Assembly: GCF_029227915.1 (NCBI RefSeq)
Contig: NC_079881.1
Span: 27,753,501 to 27,817,500, forward strand
DNA from: Hydractinia symbiolongicarpus
Taxonomy: Eukaryota; Cnidaria; Hydrozoa; Anthoathecata; Hydractiniidae
Direction of reading: 5' to 3'
Length of the DNA stretch: 64,000 bases
Shown piece by piece: positions 35,101 to 48,534 of the stretch (position 1 is the stretch's first letter; each line of letters starts with the position of its first letter). A model generated the notes under the pieces. That model did no database searches, was not told where the DNA came from, and saw nothing but the letters and a program-made list of their open reading frames with translations. The position numbers and the translations under genes were made by a program.

Positions 35101-36310
35101 AATTTAAAAAATCGTTCTGGAAATGAGTTTACTCACAGGGTACTTTCTTTGTATACATTCGGCTATACGGGACAAGCCCGGGATTTACGGAAAATTGCAG
35201 GTTTTCGTTTGCCGGCGATTAAACCTCTTTCATAAAGCGTTTATTAAAAATGAAAACATTTTTGAGAACTACAAGTCTCATTCGTTCTAGTGGTGCAGAA
35301 ATAATTTGAAAAATCGTTCGGGAAATCAGTTTACTCCTTGGGTACTTTCTTTATATACATTCAACTATACGGTCCAAGCCCGGGATTTACGGGAAATCGC
35401 GGGTTTTCGTTTGCTGGCGATTAAACTTCTTTTATTCAGCGTCTCATCAAAAATGAAAACAAGTTTAAAAACTACAAGTCTCATGCGTTTTAGTGGTGAA
35501 AAGATAATTTAAAAAATCGTTCGGGAAATGAGTTTACTCCCTGGGTACTTTCTTTGTATACTTTTGACTATACGGGCCGAGTCTGGGATTTACGGGAAAT
35601 CGCAGGTTTTCGTTTGCCGGCGATTAAACTTCTTTTATTCAGAGTCTGATCAAAAATGAAAACATTTTTGAAAACTACAAGTCTCATGCGATTTAGTGGT
35701 GAAAAGATAATTTAAAAAATCGTTCTGGAAATAAGTTTACTCACAGGGTACTTTCTTTGTATATATTTGGCTATACGGGACAAGCCCGGGATTTACGGAA
35801 AATTGCAGGTTTTCGTTTGCCGGCGATTAAACCTCTTTCATTAAGCGTTTATTAAAAATGAAAACATTTTTGAGAACTACAAGTCTCATTCGTTCTAGTG
35901 GTGCAGAAATAATTTGAAAAATCGTTCGGGAAATCAGTTTACTCCTTGGGTACTTTCTTTATATACATTCAACTATACGGTCCAAGCCCGGGATTTACGG
36001 GAAATCGCGGGTTTTCGTTTGCTGGCGATTAAACTTCTTTTATTCAGCGTCTCATCAAAAATGAAAACAAGTTTAAAAACTACAAGTCTCATGCGTTTTA
36101 GTGGTGAAAAAATAATTTAAAAAATCGTTCGGGAAATGAGTTTACTCCCTGGGTACTTTCTTTGTATACTTTTGACTATACGGGCCGAGTCTGGGATTTA
36201 CGGGAAATCGCAGGTTTTCGTTTGCCGGCGATTAAACTTCTTTTATTCAGCGTCTCATCAAAAATGAAAACATTTTTGAAAACTACAAGTCTCATGCTAT
36301 TTAGTGGTGA
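35100..36310 (+). repeat. 3-mer tandem duplication (608 bp)
   Basis: The frame at 35306 recurs at 35914, 608 bp later. One monomer per copy has gcgtttattaaaaatg, one base shorter than gcgtctcattaaaaatg. Markers shared by the two copies include acggtccaagcccggg, attgcagg and cagagtctgatc. The second copy has tatatatttggctatac for tatacattcggctatac. Confidence 0.82.
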
Positions 36311-39300
36311 AAAGATAATTTAAAAAATCGTTCTGGAAATGAGTTTACTCACAGGGTACTTTCTTTGTATACATTCAACTATACGTGCCAAGCCCAGGAT
36401 TTACGGGAAATCGCGGGTTTTCGTTTGCCGGCGATTAAACTTCTTTTAATCAGCGTCTCATCAAAAATGAAAACATTTTTGAAAACTACAAGTCTCATGG
36501 GCTTTAGTGGTTAAATAATAATTTAAAAAATCGTTCGGGAAATGAGTTTACTCCCTGGGTACTTTCTTTGTATACTTTTGACTATACGGGCCGAGTCTGG
36601 GATTTACGTGAAATTGCAGGTTTTCGTTTGCCGGCGATTAAACTTCTTTTATTCAGCGTCTCATCAAAAATGAAAACATTTTTGAAAACTACAAGTCTCA
36701 TGCGATTTAGTGGTGAAAAGATAATTTAAAAAAGCGTTCTGGAAATGAGTTTACTCACAGGGTACTTTCTTTGTATACATTCGACTATACGGGACAAGCC
36801 CGGGATTTACGGAAAATCGCAGGTTTTCGTTTGCCGGCGATTAAACCTTTTTCATTAAGCGTCTCATTAAAAATGAAAACATTTTTGAGAACTACTAGTC
36901 TCATTCATTCTAGTGGTGCAGAAATAATTTGAAAAATCGTTCGGGAAATCAGTTTACTCCTTGGGTACTTTCTTTATATACATTCAACTATACGGGCCAA
37001 GCCCGGGATTTACGGGAAATCGCGGGTTTTCGTTTGCTGGCGATTAAACTTCTTTTATTCAGCGTCTCATCAAAAATGAAAACAAGTTTAAAAACTACAA
37101 GTCTCATGCGTTTTAGTGGTGAAAAAATAATTTAAAAAATCGTTCGGGAAATGAGTTTAATCCCTGGGTACTTTCTTTGTATACTTTTGACTATACGGGG
37201 CGAGTCTGGGATTTTCGGGAAATCACAGGTTTTCGTTTGCCGGCGATTAAACTTCTTTTATTCAGCGTCTCATCAAAAATTAAAACATTTTTGAAAACTA
37301 CAAGTCTCATGCTATTTAGTGGTGAAAAGATAATTTAAAAAATCGTTCTGGAAATGAGTTTACTCACAGGGTACTTTCTTTGTATACATTCCACTATACG
37401 GGACAAGCCCGGGATTTACGAAAAATCGCGGGTTTCGTTTGCCGACGATTAAACCTCTTTCATTAAGCGTCTCATTAAAAATGTAAACATTTTTAAAACT
37501 ACGAGTCCCATACGTTCTAGTGGTGCAGAAATAATTGGAAGAATCGTTCGGGAAATCAGTTTACTCATTGGGTACTTTCTTTATATACATTCAACTATAC
37601 GTGCCAAGCCCGGGATTTACGGGAAATCGCGGGTTTTCGTTTGCCGGCGATTAAACTTCTTTTACTCAGCGTCTCATCAAAAATGAAAACAAGTTTGAAA
37701 ACTACAAGTCTCATGTGTTTTAGTGGTGAAAAAATAATTGAAAAAATCGTTCGGGAAATGAGTTTACTCCCTGTGTACTTTCTTTGTATACATTTGACTA
37801 TACGGGCCAAGCCCGGGATTTACGGGAAATCGCGGGTTTTCGTTTGCCGGCGATTAAACTTCTTTTATTCAGCGTCTCATCAAAAATAAAATCGTTTTTG
37901 AAAACTACAAGTCTTATGCGTTTTAGTGGTGAAAAAATAATTTAAAAAATCGTTCTGGAAATGAGTTTACTCACAGGGTACTTTCTTTGTACACATTCGA
38001 CTATACGGGACAAGCCCGGGATTTACGGGAAATCGCGGGTGTTCGTTTGCCGGCGATTAAACCTCTTTCATAAAGCGTCTCATTAAAAATGAAAACATTT
38101 TTGAGAACTACAAGTCTCATTCGTTCTAGTGGTGCAGAAATAATTTGAAAAATCGTTCAGGAAATCAGTTTACTCCTTGGGTACTTTCTTTATATACATT
38201 CAACTATACGTGCCAAGCCCGGGATTTACGGGAAATCGGGGGTTTTCGTTTGCCGGCGATTAAACTGCTTTTACTCAGCGTCTCATCAAAAATGAAAACA
38301 AGTTTGAAAACTACAAGTCTCATGCGTTTTAGTGGTGAAAAAATAATTGAAAAAATCGTTCGGGAAATGAGTGTACTCCCTGTGTACTTTCTTTGTATAC
38401 ATTTGACTATACGGGCCAAGCCCGGGATTTACGGGAAATCGCGGGTTTTCGTTTGCCGGCGATTAAACTTCTTTTATTCAGCGTCTCATCAAAAATAAAA
38501 TCGTTTTTGAAAACTACAAGTCTTATGCGTTTTAGTGGTGAAAAAATAATTTAAAAAATCGTTCTGGAAATGAGTTTACTCACAGGGTACTTTCTTTGTA
38601 CACAATCGACTATACGGGACAAGCCCGGGATTTACGGGAAATCGCGGGTTTTCGTTTGCCGGCGATTAAACCTCTTTCATAAAGCGCCTCATTAAAAATG
38701 AAAACATTTTTGAGAACTACAACTCTCATTCGTTCTAGTGGTGCAGAAATAATTTGAAAAATCGTTCGGGAAATCAGTTTGCTCCTTGGGTACTTTCTTT
38801 ATATACATTCAACTATACGGGCCAAGCCCGGGATTTACGGGAAATCGCGGGTTTTCGTTTGCCGGCGATAAAACTTCTTTTATTCAGCGTCTCATCAAAA
38901 ATGAAAACAAGTTTAAAAACTACAAGTCTCATGCGTTATAGTGGTGAAAAAATAATTTAAAAAATCGTTCGGGAAATGAGTTTACTCCCTGGGTACTTTC
39001 TTTGTATACTTTTGACTATACGGGCCAAGCCCGGGATTTACGGGAAATCGCGGGTTTTCGTTTGCCGGCGATTAAACTTCTTTTATTCAGCGTCTCATCA
39101 AAAATGAAAACATTTTTGAAAACTACAAGTCTTATGCGTTTTAGTGGTGAAAAAATAATTTAAAAAATCGCTCTGGAAATAAGTATGCTCACAGGGTACA
39201 TTCTTTGTATACATTCGACTATGCGGGCCAAGCCCGGGATTTGCGGGAAATCGCGGGTTTTTGTTTGCCGGCGATTAAACCTCTTTCATTAGGCGTCTCA

Positions 39301-39590
39301 TCAAAAATGGAAACATTTTTGAGAACTACAAGTCTCATTCGTTCTAGTGGTGCAGAAATAATTTGAAAAATCGTTCGGGAAATCAATTTACTCCTTGGGT
39401 ACTTTCTTTATATACATTCAACTAATCGTGCCAAGCCCGGGATTTACGGGAAATCGGGGGTTTTCGTTTGCCGTCGATTAAACTTCTTTTACTCAGCGTC
39501 TCATCAAAAATGAAAACATTTTTGAAAACTACAAGTCTCATGGGCTTTAGTGGTGAAATATATTATAAAAAATCGTTCGGGAAATGAGTT
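36311..39590 (+). repeat. Mosaic zone related to 39.8-43.1 kb
   Basis: About 35.5-37.5 kb resembles 39.8-41.7 kb at offset 4260 (21 monomers minus 3 bp). About 37.2-38.2 kb resembles 42.1-43.1 kb at offset 4868 (24 monomers minus 4 bp). Markers are catttttaaaactacgagtc with ccatacg, aataattggaa and a monomer lacking one T (cgggtttcgtttgccgac). The copies show more differences than the recent duplications elsewhere, so this is older structure. Confidence 0.75.
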
Positions 39591-42500
39591 TACTCCCTGG
39601 GTTCTTTCTTTGTATACTTTTGACTATACGGGCTGAGTTTGGGATTTACGGGAAATCGCAGGTTTTCGTTTGCCGGCGATTAAACCTCTTTCATTAAGCG
39701 TCTCATTAAAAATGAAAACATTTTTAGAAACTACAAGTCTCATGGGCTTTAATGGTTAAATAATAATTTAAAAAATCGTTCGGGAAATGAGTTTACTCCC
39801 TGGGTACTTTCTTTGTATACTTTTGACTATACGGGCCGAGTCTGGGATTTACGTGAAATCGCAGGTTTTCGTTTGCCGGCGATTAAACTTCTTTTATTCA
39901 GCGTCTGATCAAAAATGAAAACATTTTTGAAAACTACAAGTCTCATGCGATTTAGTGGTGAAAAAATAATTTAAAAAATCGTTCGGGAAATGAGTTTACT
40001 CCCTGGGTACTTTCTTTGTATACATTCGGCTATACGGGACAAGCCCGGGATTTACGGAAAATCGCAGGTTTTCGTTTGCCGGCGATTAAACCTCTTTCAT
40101 TAAGCGTCTCATTAAAAATGAAAACATTTTTGAGAACTACAAGTCTCATTCGTTCTAGTGGTGCAGAAATAATTTGAAAAATCGTTCGGGAAATCAGTTT
40201 ACTCCTTGGGTACTTTCTTTATATACATTCAACTATACGGGCCAAGCCCGGGATTTACGGGAAATCGCGGGTTTTCGTTTGCTGGCGATTAAACTTCTTT
40301 TATTCAGCGTCTCATCAAAAATGAAAACAAGTTTAAAAACTACAAGTCTCATGCGTTTTAGTGGTGAAAAAATAATTTAAAAAATCGTTCGGGAAATGAG
40401 TTTACTCCCTGGGTACTTTCTTTGTATACTTTTGACTATACGGACCAAGTCTGGGATTTACGGGAAATCGCAGGTTTTCGTTTGCCGGCGATTAAACTTC
40501 TTTTATTCAGCGTCTCATCAAAAATGAAAACATTTTTGAAAACTACAAGTCTCATGCTATTTAGTGGTGAAAAGACAATTTAAAAAATCGTTCTGGAAAT
40601 GAGTTTACTCACAGGGTACTTTCTTTGTATACATTCAACTATACGTGCCAAGCCCAGGATTTACGGGAAATCGCGGGTTTTCGTTTGCCGGCGATTAAAC
40701 TTCTTTTAATCAGCGTCTCATCAAAAATGAAAACATTTTTGAAAACTACAAGTCTCATGGGCTTTAGTGGTTCAATAATAATTTAAAAAATCGTTCGGGA
40801 AATGAGTTTACTCCCTGGGTACTTTCTTTGTATACTTTTGATTATACGGGCCGAGTCTGGGATTTACGTGAAATCGCAGGTTTTCGTTTGCCGACGATTA
40901 AACATCTTTTATTCAGCGTCTCATCAAAAATGAAAACATTTTTGAAAACTACAAGTCTCATGCGATTTAGTGGTGAAGAGATAATTTAAAAAATCGTTCT
41001 GGAAATGAGTTTACTCACAGGGTACTTTCTTTGTATACATTCGACTATACGGGACAAGCCCAGGATTTACGGAAAATCGCAGGTTTTCGTTTGCCGGCGA
41101 TTAAACCTCTTTCATTAAGCGTCTCATTAAAAATGAAAACATTTTTGAGAACTACAAGTCTCATTCGTTCTAGTGGTGCAGAAATAATTTGAAAAATCGA
41201 TCGGGAAATCAGTTTACTCCTTGGGTACTTTCTTTATATACATTCAACTATACGGGCCAAGCCCGGGATTTACGGGAAATCGCGGGTTTTCGTTTGCTGG
41301 CGATTAAACTTCTTTTATTCAGCGTCTCATCAAAAATGAAAACAAGTTTAAAAACTACAAGTCTCATGCGTTTTAGTGGTGAAAAAATAATTTAAAAAAT
41401 CGTTCGGGAAATGAGTTTACTCCCTGGGTACTTTCTTTGTATACTTTTGACTATACGGGCCGAGTCTGGGATTTACGGGAAATCGCAGGTTTTCGTTTGC
41501 CGGCGATTAAACTTCTTTTATTCAGCGTCTCATCAAAAATGAAAACATTTTTGAAAACTACAAGTCTCATGCTATTTAGTGGTGAAAAGATAATTTAAAA
41601 AATCGTTCTGGAAATGAGTTTACTCACAGGGTACTTTCTTTGTATACATTCCACTATACGGGACAAGCCCGGGATTTACGGAAAATCGCGGGTTTCGTTT
41701 GCCGACGATTAAACCTCTTTCATTAAGCGTCTCATTAAAAATGAAAACATTTTTGAGAACTACAAGTCTCATTCGTTCTAGTGGTGCAGAAATAATTTGA
41801 AAAATCGATCGGGAAATCAGTTTACTCCTTGGGTACTTTCTTTATATACATTCAACTATACGGGCCAAGCCCGGGATTTACGGGAAATCGCGGGTTTTCG
41901 TTTGCCGGCGATTAAACCTCTTTCATAAAGCGTCTCATTAAAAATGAAAACATTTTTGAGAACTACAAGTCTCATTCGTTCTAGCGGTGCAGAAATAATT
42001 TGAAAAATCGTTCGGGAAATGAGTTTACTCCCTGGGTACTTTCTTTGTATACTTTTGACTATACGGGCCGAGTCTGGGATTTACGGGAAATCGCAGGTTT
42101 TCGTTTGCCGGCGATTAAACTTCTTTTATTCAGCGTCTCATCAAAAATGAAAACATTTTTGAAAACTACAAGTCTCATGCTATTTAGTGGTGAAAAGATA
42201 ATTTAAAAAATCGTTCTGGAAATGAGTTTACTCACAGGGTACTTTCTTTGTATACATTCCACTATACGGGACAAGCCCGGGATTTACGGAAAATCGCGGG
42301 TTTCGTTTGCCGACGATTAAACCTCTTTCATTAAGCGTCTCATTAAAAATGAAAACATTTTTAAAACTACGAGTCCCATACGTTCTAGTGGTGCAGAAAT
42401 AATTGGAAAAATCGTTCGGGAAATCAGTTTACTCATTGGGTACTTTCTTTATATACATTCAACTATACGTGCCAAGCCCGGGATTTACGGGAAATCGCGG

Positions 42501-43094
42501 GTTTTCGTTTGCCGGCGATTAAACTTCTTTTACTCAGCGTCTCATCAAAAATGAAAACAAGTTTGAAAACTACAAGTCTCATGCGTTTTAGTGGTGAAAA
42601 AATAATTGAAAAAATCGTTCGGGAAATGAGTGTACTCCCTGTGTACTTTCTTTGTATACATTTGACTATACGGGCCAAGCCCGGGATTTACGGGAAATCG
42701 CGGGTTTTCGTTTGCCGGCGATTAAACTTCTTTTATTCAGCGTCTCATCAAAAATGAAATCGTTTTTGAAAACTACAAGGCTTATGCGTTTTAGTGGTGA
42801 AAAAATAATTTAAAAAATCGTTCTGGAAATGAGTTTACTCACAGGGTACTTTCTTTGTACACAATCGACTATACGGGACAAGCCCGGGATTTACGGGAAA
42901 TCGCGGGTGTTCGTTTGCCGGCGATTAAACCTCTTTCATAAAGCGTCTCATTAAAAATGAAAACATTTTTGAGAACTACAAGTCTCATTCGTTCTAGCGG
43001 TGCAGAAATAATTTGAAAAATCGTTCAGGAAATCAGTGTACTCCTTGGGTACTTTCTTTATATACATTCAACTATACGTGCCAAGCCCAGGATT
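39591..43094 (+). repeat. Mosaic zone with 5-mer spacing
   Basis: Frames at 40174 and 41189 with the same translation lie 1015 bp (5 x 203) apart. The cattccac, gccgacgatt, cgggtttcg combination occurs near 41650 and again near 42252. This zone is the partner of 35.5-38.2 kb. No non-satellite sequence is present. Confidence 0.75.
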
Positions 43095-45898
43095 TACGGG
43101 AAATCGGGGGTTTTCGTTTGCCGGCGATTAAACTTCTTTTACTCAGCGTCTCATCAAAAATGAAAACAAGTTTGAAAACTACAAGCCTCATGGGCTTTAG
43201 TGGTGAAATATATTATAAAAAATCGTTCGGGAAATGAGTTTACTCCCTGGGTTCTTTCTTTGTATACTTTTGACTATACGGGCCGAGTCTGGGATTTACG
43301 GGAAATCGCAGGTTTTCGTTTGCCGGCGATTAAACCTCTTTCATTAAGCGTCTCATTAAAAATGAAAACATTTTTAAAAACTACAAGTCTCATTCGTTCT
43401 AGTGGTGCAGAAATAATTTGAAAAATCGTTCGGGAAATCAGTTTACTCCTTGGGTACTTTCTTTATATACATTCAACTATACGGGCCAAGCCCGGGATTT
43501 ACGGGAAATCGCGGGTTTTTGTTTGCTGGCGATTAAACTCCTTTTAATCAGCGTCTCATCAAAAATGAAAACATTTTTGAAAACTACAAGTCTCATGGGC
43601 TTTAGTGGTTAAATAATAATTTAAAAAATCGTTCGGGAAATGAGTTTACTCCCTGGGTACTTTCTTTGTATACTTTTGACTATACGGGCCGAGTCTGGGA
43701 TTTACGTGAAATCGCAGGTTTTCGTTTGCCGGCGATTAAACTTCTTTTATTCAGCGTCTCATCAAAAATGAAAACATTTTTGAAAACTACAAGTCTCATG
43801 CGATTTAGTGGTGAAAAGATAATTTAAAAAATCGTTCTGGAAATGAGTTTACTCACAGGGTACTTTCTTTGTATACATTCGACTATACGGGACAAGCCCG
43901 GGATTTACGGAAAATCGCAGGTTTTCGTTTGCCGGCGATTAAACCTCTTTCATTAAGCGTCTCATTAAAAATGAAAACATTTTTGAGAACTACAAGTCTC
44001 ATGGGCTTTAGTGGTTAAATAATAATTTAAAAAATCGTTCGGGAAATGAGTTTACTCCCTGGGTACTTTCTTTGTATACTTTTGACTATACGGGCCGAGT
44101 CTGGGATTTACGTGAAATCGCAGGTTTTCGTTTGCCGGCGATTAAACTTCTTTTATTCAGCGTCTCATCAAAAATGAAAACATTTTTGAAAACTACAAGT
44201 CTCATGCGATTTAGTGGTGAAAAGATAATTTAAAAAATCGTTCTGGAAATGAGTTTACTCACAGGGTACTTTCTTTGTATACATTCGACTATACGGGACA
44301 AGCCCGGGATTTACGGAAAATCGCAGGTTTTCGTTTGCCGGCGATTAAACCTCTTTCATTAAGCGTCTCATTAAAAATGAAAACATTTTTGAGAACTACA
44401 AGTCTCATTCGTTCTAGTGGTGCGGAAATAATTTGAAAAATCGTTCGGGAAATCAGTTTACTCCTTGGGTACTTTCTTTATATACATTCAACTATACGGG
44501 CCAAGCCCGGGATTTACGGGAAATCGCGGGTTTTCGTTTGCTGGCGATTAAACTTCTTTTATTCAGCGTCTCATCAAAAATGAAAACATTTTTGAAAACT
44601 ACAAGTCTCATGCTATTTAGTGGTGAAAAGATAATTTAAAAAATCGTTCTGGAAATGAGTTTACCCACAGGGTACTTTCTTTGTATACATTCCACTATAC
44701 GGGACAAGCCCGGGATTTACGGAAAATCGCGGGTTTCGTTTGCCGACGATTAAACCTCTTTCATTAAGCGTCTCATTAAAAATGAAAACATTTTTAAAAC
44801 TACGAGTCCCATACGTTTTAGTGGTGCAGAAATAATTGGAAAAATCGTTCGGGAAATCAGTTTACTCATTGGGTACTTTCTTTATATACATTCAACTATA
44901 CGTGCCAAGCCCGGGATTTACGGGAAATCGCGGGTTTTCGTTTGCCGGCGATTAAACTTCTTTTACTCAGCGTCTCATCAAAAATGAAAACAAGTTTAAA
45001 AACTACAAGTCTCATTCGTTCTAGCGGTGCAGAAATAATTTGAAAAATCGTTCAGGAAATCAGTGTACTCCTTGGGTACTTTCTTTATATACATTCAACT
45101 ATACGTGCCAAGCCCAGGATTTACGGGAAATCGAGGGTTTTCGTTTGCCGGCGATTAAACTGCTTTTACTCAGCGTCTCATCAAAAATGAAAACAAGTTT
45201 GAAAACTACAAGTCTCATGCGTTTTAGTGGTGAAAAAATAATTGAAAAAATCGTTCGGGAAATGAGTGTACTCCCTGTGTACTTTCTTTGTATACATTTG
45301 ACTATACGGGCCAAGCCCGGGATTTACGGGAAATCGCGGGTTTTCGTTTGCCGGCGATTAAACTTCTTTTATTCAGCGTCTCATCAAAAATGAAATCGTT
45401 TTTGAAAACTACAAGGCTTATGCGTTTTAGTGGTGAAAAAATAATTTAAAAAATCGTTCTGGAAATGAGTTTACTCACAGGGTACTTTCTTTGTACACAA
45501 TCGACTATACGGGACAAGCCCGGGATTTACGGGAAATCGCGGGTTTTCGTTTGCCGGCGATTAAACCTCTTTCATAAAGCGCCTCATTAAAAATGAAAAC
45601 ATTTTTGAGAACTACAACTCTCATTCGTTCTAGTGGTGCAGAAATAATTTGAAAAATCGTTCGGGAAATCAGTTTACTCCTTGGGTACTTTCTTTATATA
45701 CATTCAACTATACGGACCAAGCCCGGGATTTACGGGAAATCGCGGGTTTTCGTTTGCCGGCGATAAAACTTCTTTTATTCAGCGTCTCATCAAAAATGAA
45801 AACAAGTTTAAAAACTACAAGTCTCATGCGTTTTAGTGGTGAAAAAATAATTTAAAAAATCGTTTGGGAAATGAGTTTACTCCCTGGGTACTTTCTTT
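43095..45898 (+). repeat. 16-mer and 15-mer spaced duplications, left copies
   Basis: 43095-44002 recurs at 46340-47247 (offset 3245, 16 x 203 - 3). 44584-45493 recurs at 47626-48535 (offset 3042, 15 x 203 - 3). Between them a 406-bp dimer (gggctttagtggttaaataat, then gcgatttagtggtgaaaagat) is tandemly duplicated near 43.6-44.4 kb, which explains the change of offset. Markers are gaaatatattataaaa, tttacccacag and aatcagtgtactcc. Confidence 0.83.
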
Positions 45899-48534
45899 GT
45901 ATACTTTTGACTATACGGGCCAAGCCCGGGATTTACGGGAAATCGCGGGTTTTCGTTTGCCGGCGATTAAACTTCTTTTATTCAGCGTCTCATCAAAAAT
46001 GAAAACATTTTTGAAAACTACAAGTCTTATGCGTTTTAGTGGTGAAAAAATAATTTAAAAAATCGCTCTGGAAATGAGTATGCTCACAGGGTACATTCTT
46101 TGTATACATTCGACTATGCGGGCCAAGCCCGGGATTTGCGGGAAATCGCGGGTTTTCGTTTGCCGGCGATTAAACCTCTTTCATTAGGCGTCTCATCAAA
46201 AATGGAAACATTTTTGAGAACTACAAGTCTCATTCGTTCTAGTGGTGCAGAAATAATTTGAAAAATCGTTCGGGAAATCAATTTACTCCTTGGGTACTTT
46301 CTTTATATACATTCAACTATACGTGCCAAGCCCGGGATTTACGGGAAATCGGGGGTTTTCGTTTGCCGGCGATTAAACTTCTTTTACTCAGCGTCTCATC
46401 AAAAATGAAAACAAGTTTGAAAACTACAAGTCTCATGGGCTTTAGTGGTGAAATATATTATAAAAAATCGTTCGGGAAATGAGTTTACTCCCTGGGTTCT
46501 TTCTTTGTATACTTTTGACTATACGGGCCGAGTCTGGGATTTACGGGAAATCGCAGGTTTTCGTTTGCCGGCGATTAAACCTCTTTCATTAAGCGTCTCA
46601 TTAAAAATGAAAACATTTTTAAAAACTACAAGTCTCATTCGTTCTAGTGGTGCAGAAATAATTTGAAAAATCGTTCGGGAAATCAGTTTACTCCTTGGGT
46701 ACTTTCTTTATATACATTCAACTATACGGGCCAAGCCCGGGATTTACGGGAAATCGCGGGTTTTTGTTTGCTGGCGATTAAACTTTTTTTAATCAGCGTC
46801 TCATCAAAAATGAAAACATTTTTGAAAACTACAAGTCTCATGGGCTTTAGTGGTTAAATAATAATATAAAAAATCGTTCGGGAAATGAGTTTACTCCCTG
46901 GGTACTTTCTTTGTATACTTTTGACTATACGGGCCGAGTCTGGGATTTACGTGAAATCGCAGGTTTTCGTTTGCCGGCGATTAAACTTCTTTTATTCAGC
47001 GTCTCATCAAAAATGAAAACATTTTTGAAAACTACAAGTCTCATGCGATTTAGTGGTGAAAAGATAATTTAAAAAATCGTTCTGGAAATGAGTTTACTCA
47101 CAGGGTACTTTCTTTGTATACATTCGACTATACGGGACAAGCCCGGGATTTACGGAAAATCGCAGGTTTTCGTTTGCCGGCGATTAAACCTCTTTCATTA
47201 AGCGTCTCATTAAAAATGAAAACATTTTTGAGAACTACAAGTCTCATTCGTTCTAGTGGTGCGGAAATAATTTGAAAAATCGTTCGGGAAATCAGTTTAC
47301 TCCTTGGGTACTTTCTTTATATACATTCAACTATACGGGCCAAGCCCGGGATTTACGGGAAATCGCGGGTTTTCGTTTGCTGGCGATTAAACTTCTTTTA
47401 TTCAGCGTCTCATCAAAAATGAAAACAAGTTTAAAAACTACAAGTCTCATGCGTTTTAGTGGTGAAAAAATAATTTAAAAAATCGTTCGGGAAATGAGTT
47501 TACTCCCTGGGTACTTTCTTTGTATACTTTTGACTATACTGGCCGAGTCTGGGATTTACGGGAAATCGCAGGTTTTCGTTTGCCGGCGATTAAACTTCTT
47601 TTATTCAGCGTCTCATCAAAAATGAAAACATTTTTGAAAACTACAAGTCTCATGCTATTTAGTGGTGAAAAGATAATTTAAAAAATCGTTCTGGAAATGC
47701 GTTTACCCACAGGGTACTTTCTTTGTATACATTCCACTATACGGGACAAGCCCGGGATTTACGGAAAATCGCGGGTTTCGTTTGCCGACGATTAAACCTC
47801 TTTCATTAAGCGTCTCATTAAAAATGAAAACATTTTTAAAACTACGAGTCCCATACGTTTTAGTGGTGCAGAAATAATTGGAAAAATCGTTCGGGAAATC
47901 AGTTTACTCATTGGGTACTTTCTTTATATACATTCAACTATACGTGCTAAGCCCGGGATTTACGGGAAATCGCGGGTTTTCGTTTGCCGGCGATTAAACT
48001 TCTTTTACTCAGCGTCTCATCAAAAATGAAAACAAGTTTGAAAACTACAAGTCTCATTCGTTCTAGCGGTGCAGAAATAATTTGAAAAATCGTTCAGGAA
48101 ATCAGTGTACTCCTTGGGTACTTTCTTTATATACATTCAACTATACGTGCCAAGCCCAGGATTTACGGGAAATCGAGGGTTTTCGTTTGCCGGCGATTAA
48201 ACTGCTTTTACTCAGCGTCTCATCAAAAATGAAAACAAGTTTGAAAACTACAAGTCTCATGCGTTTTAGTGGTGAAAAAATAATTGAAAAAATCGTTCGG
48301 GAAATGAGTGTACTCCCTGTGTACTTTCTTTGTATACATTTGACTATACGGGCCAAGCCCGGGATTTACGGGAAATCGCGGGTTTTCGTTTGCCGGCGAT
48401 TAAACTTCTTTTATTCAGCGTCTCATCAAAAATGAAATCGTTTTTGAAAACTACAAGGCTTATGCGTTTTAGTGGTGAAAAAATAATTTAAAAAATCGTT
48501 CTGGAAATGAGTTTACTCACAGGGTACTTTCTTT
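45899..48534 (+). repeat. 13-mer higher-order repeat (2636 bp), left copy
   Basis: 45899-48056 matches 48535-50692 at offset 2636; frames at 46258, 46445, 46663 and 47272 recur at 48894, 49081, 49299 and 49908. Differences seen are few: tactggccgag (near 47540), aaatgcgttt (near 47698), cgtgctaagcc (near 47946) and aatataaaaaatc (near 46863). Confidence 0.88.

Noticed and set aside
34141-43094. A clean, single HOR for the 34-43 kb zone.
   Set aside because: Offsets of 203, 608, 1015, 4260 and 4868 bp each fit only part of the zone, with more mismatches than elsewhere. I could not support one repeating unit by eye.
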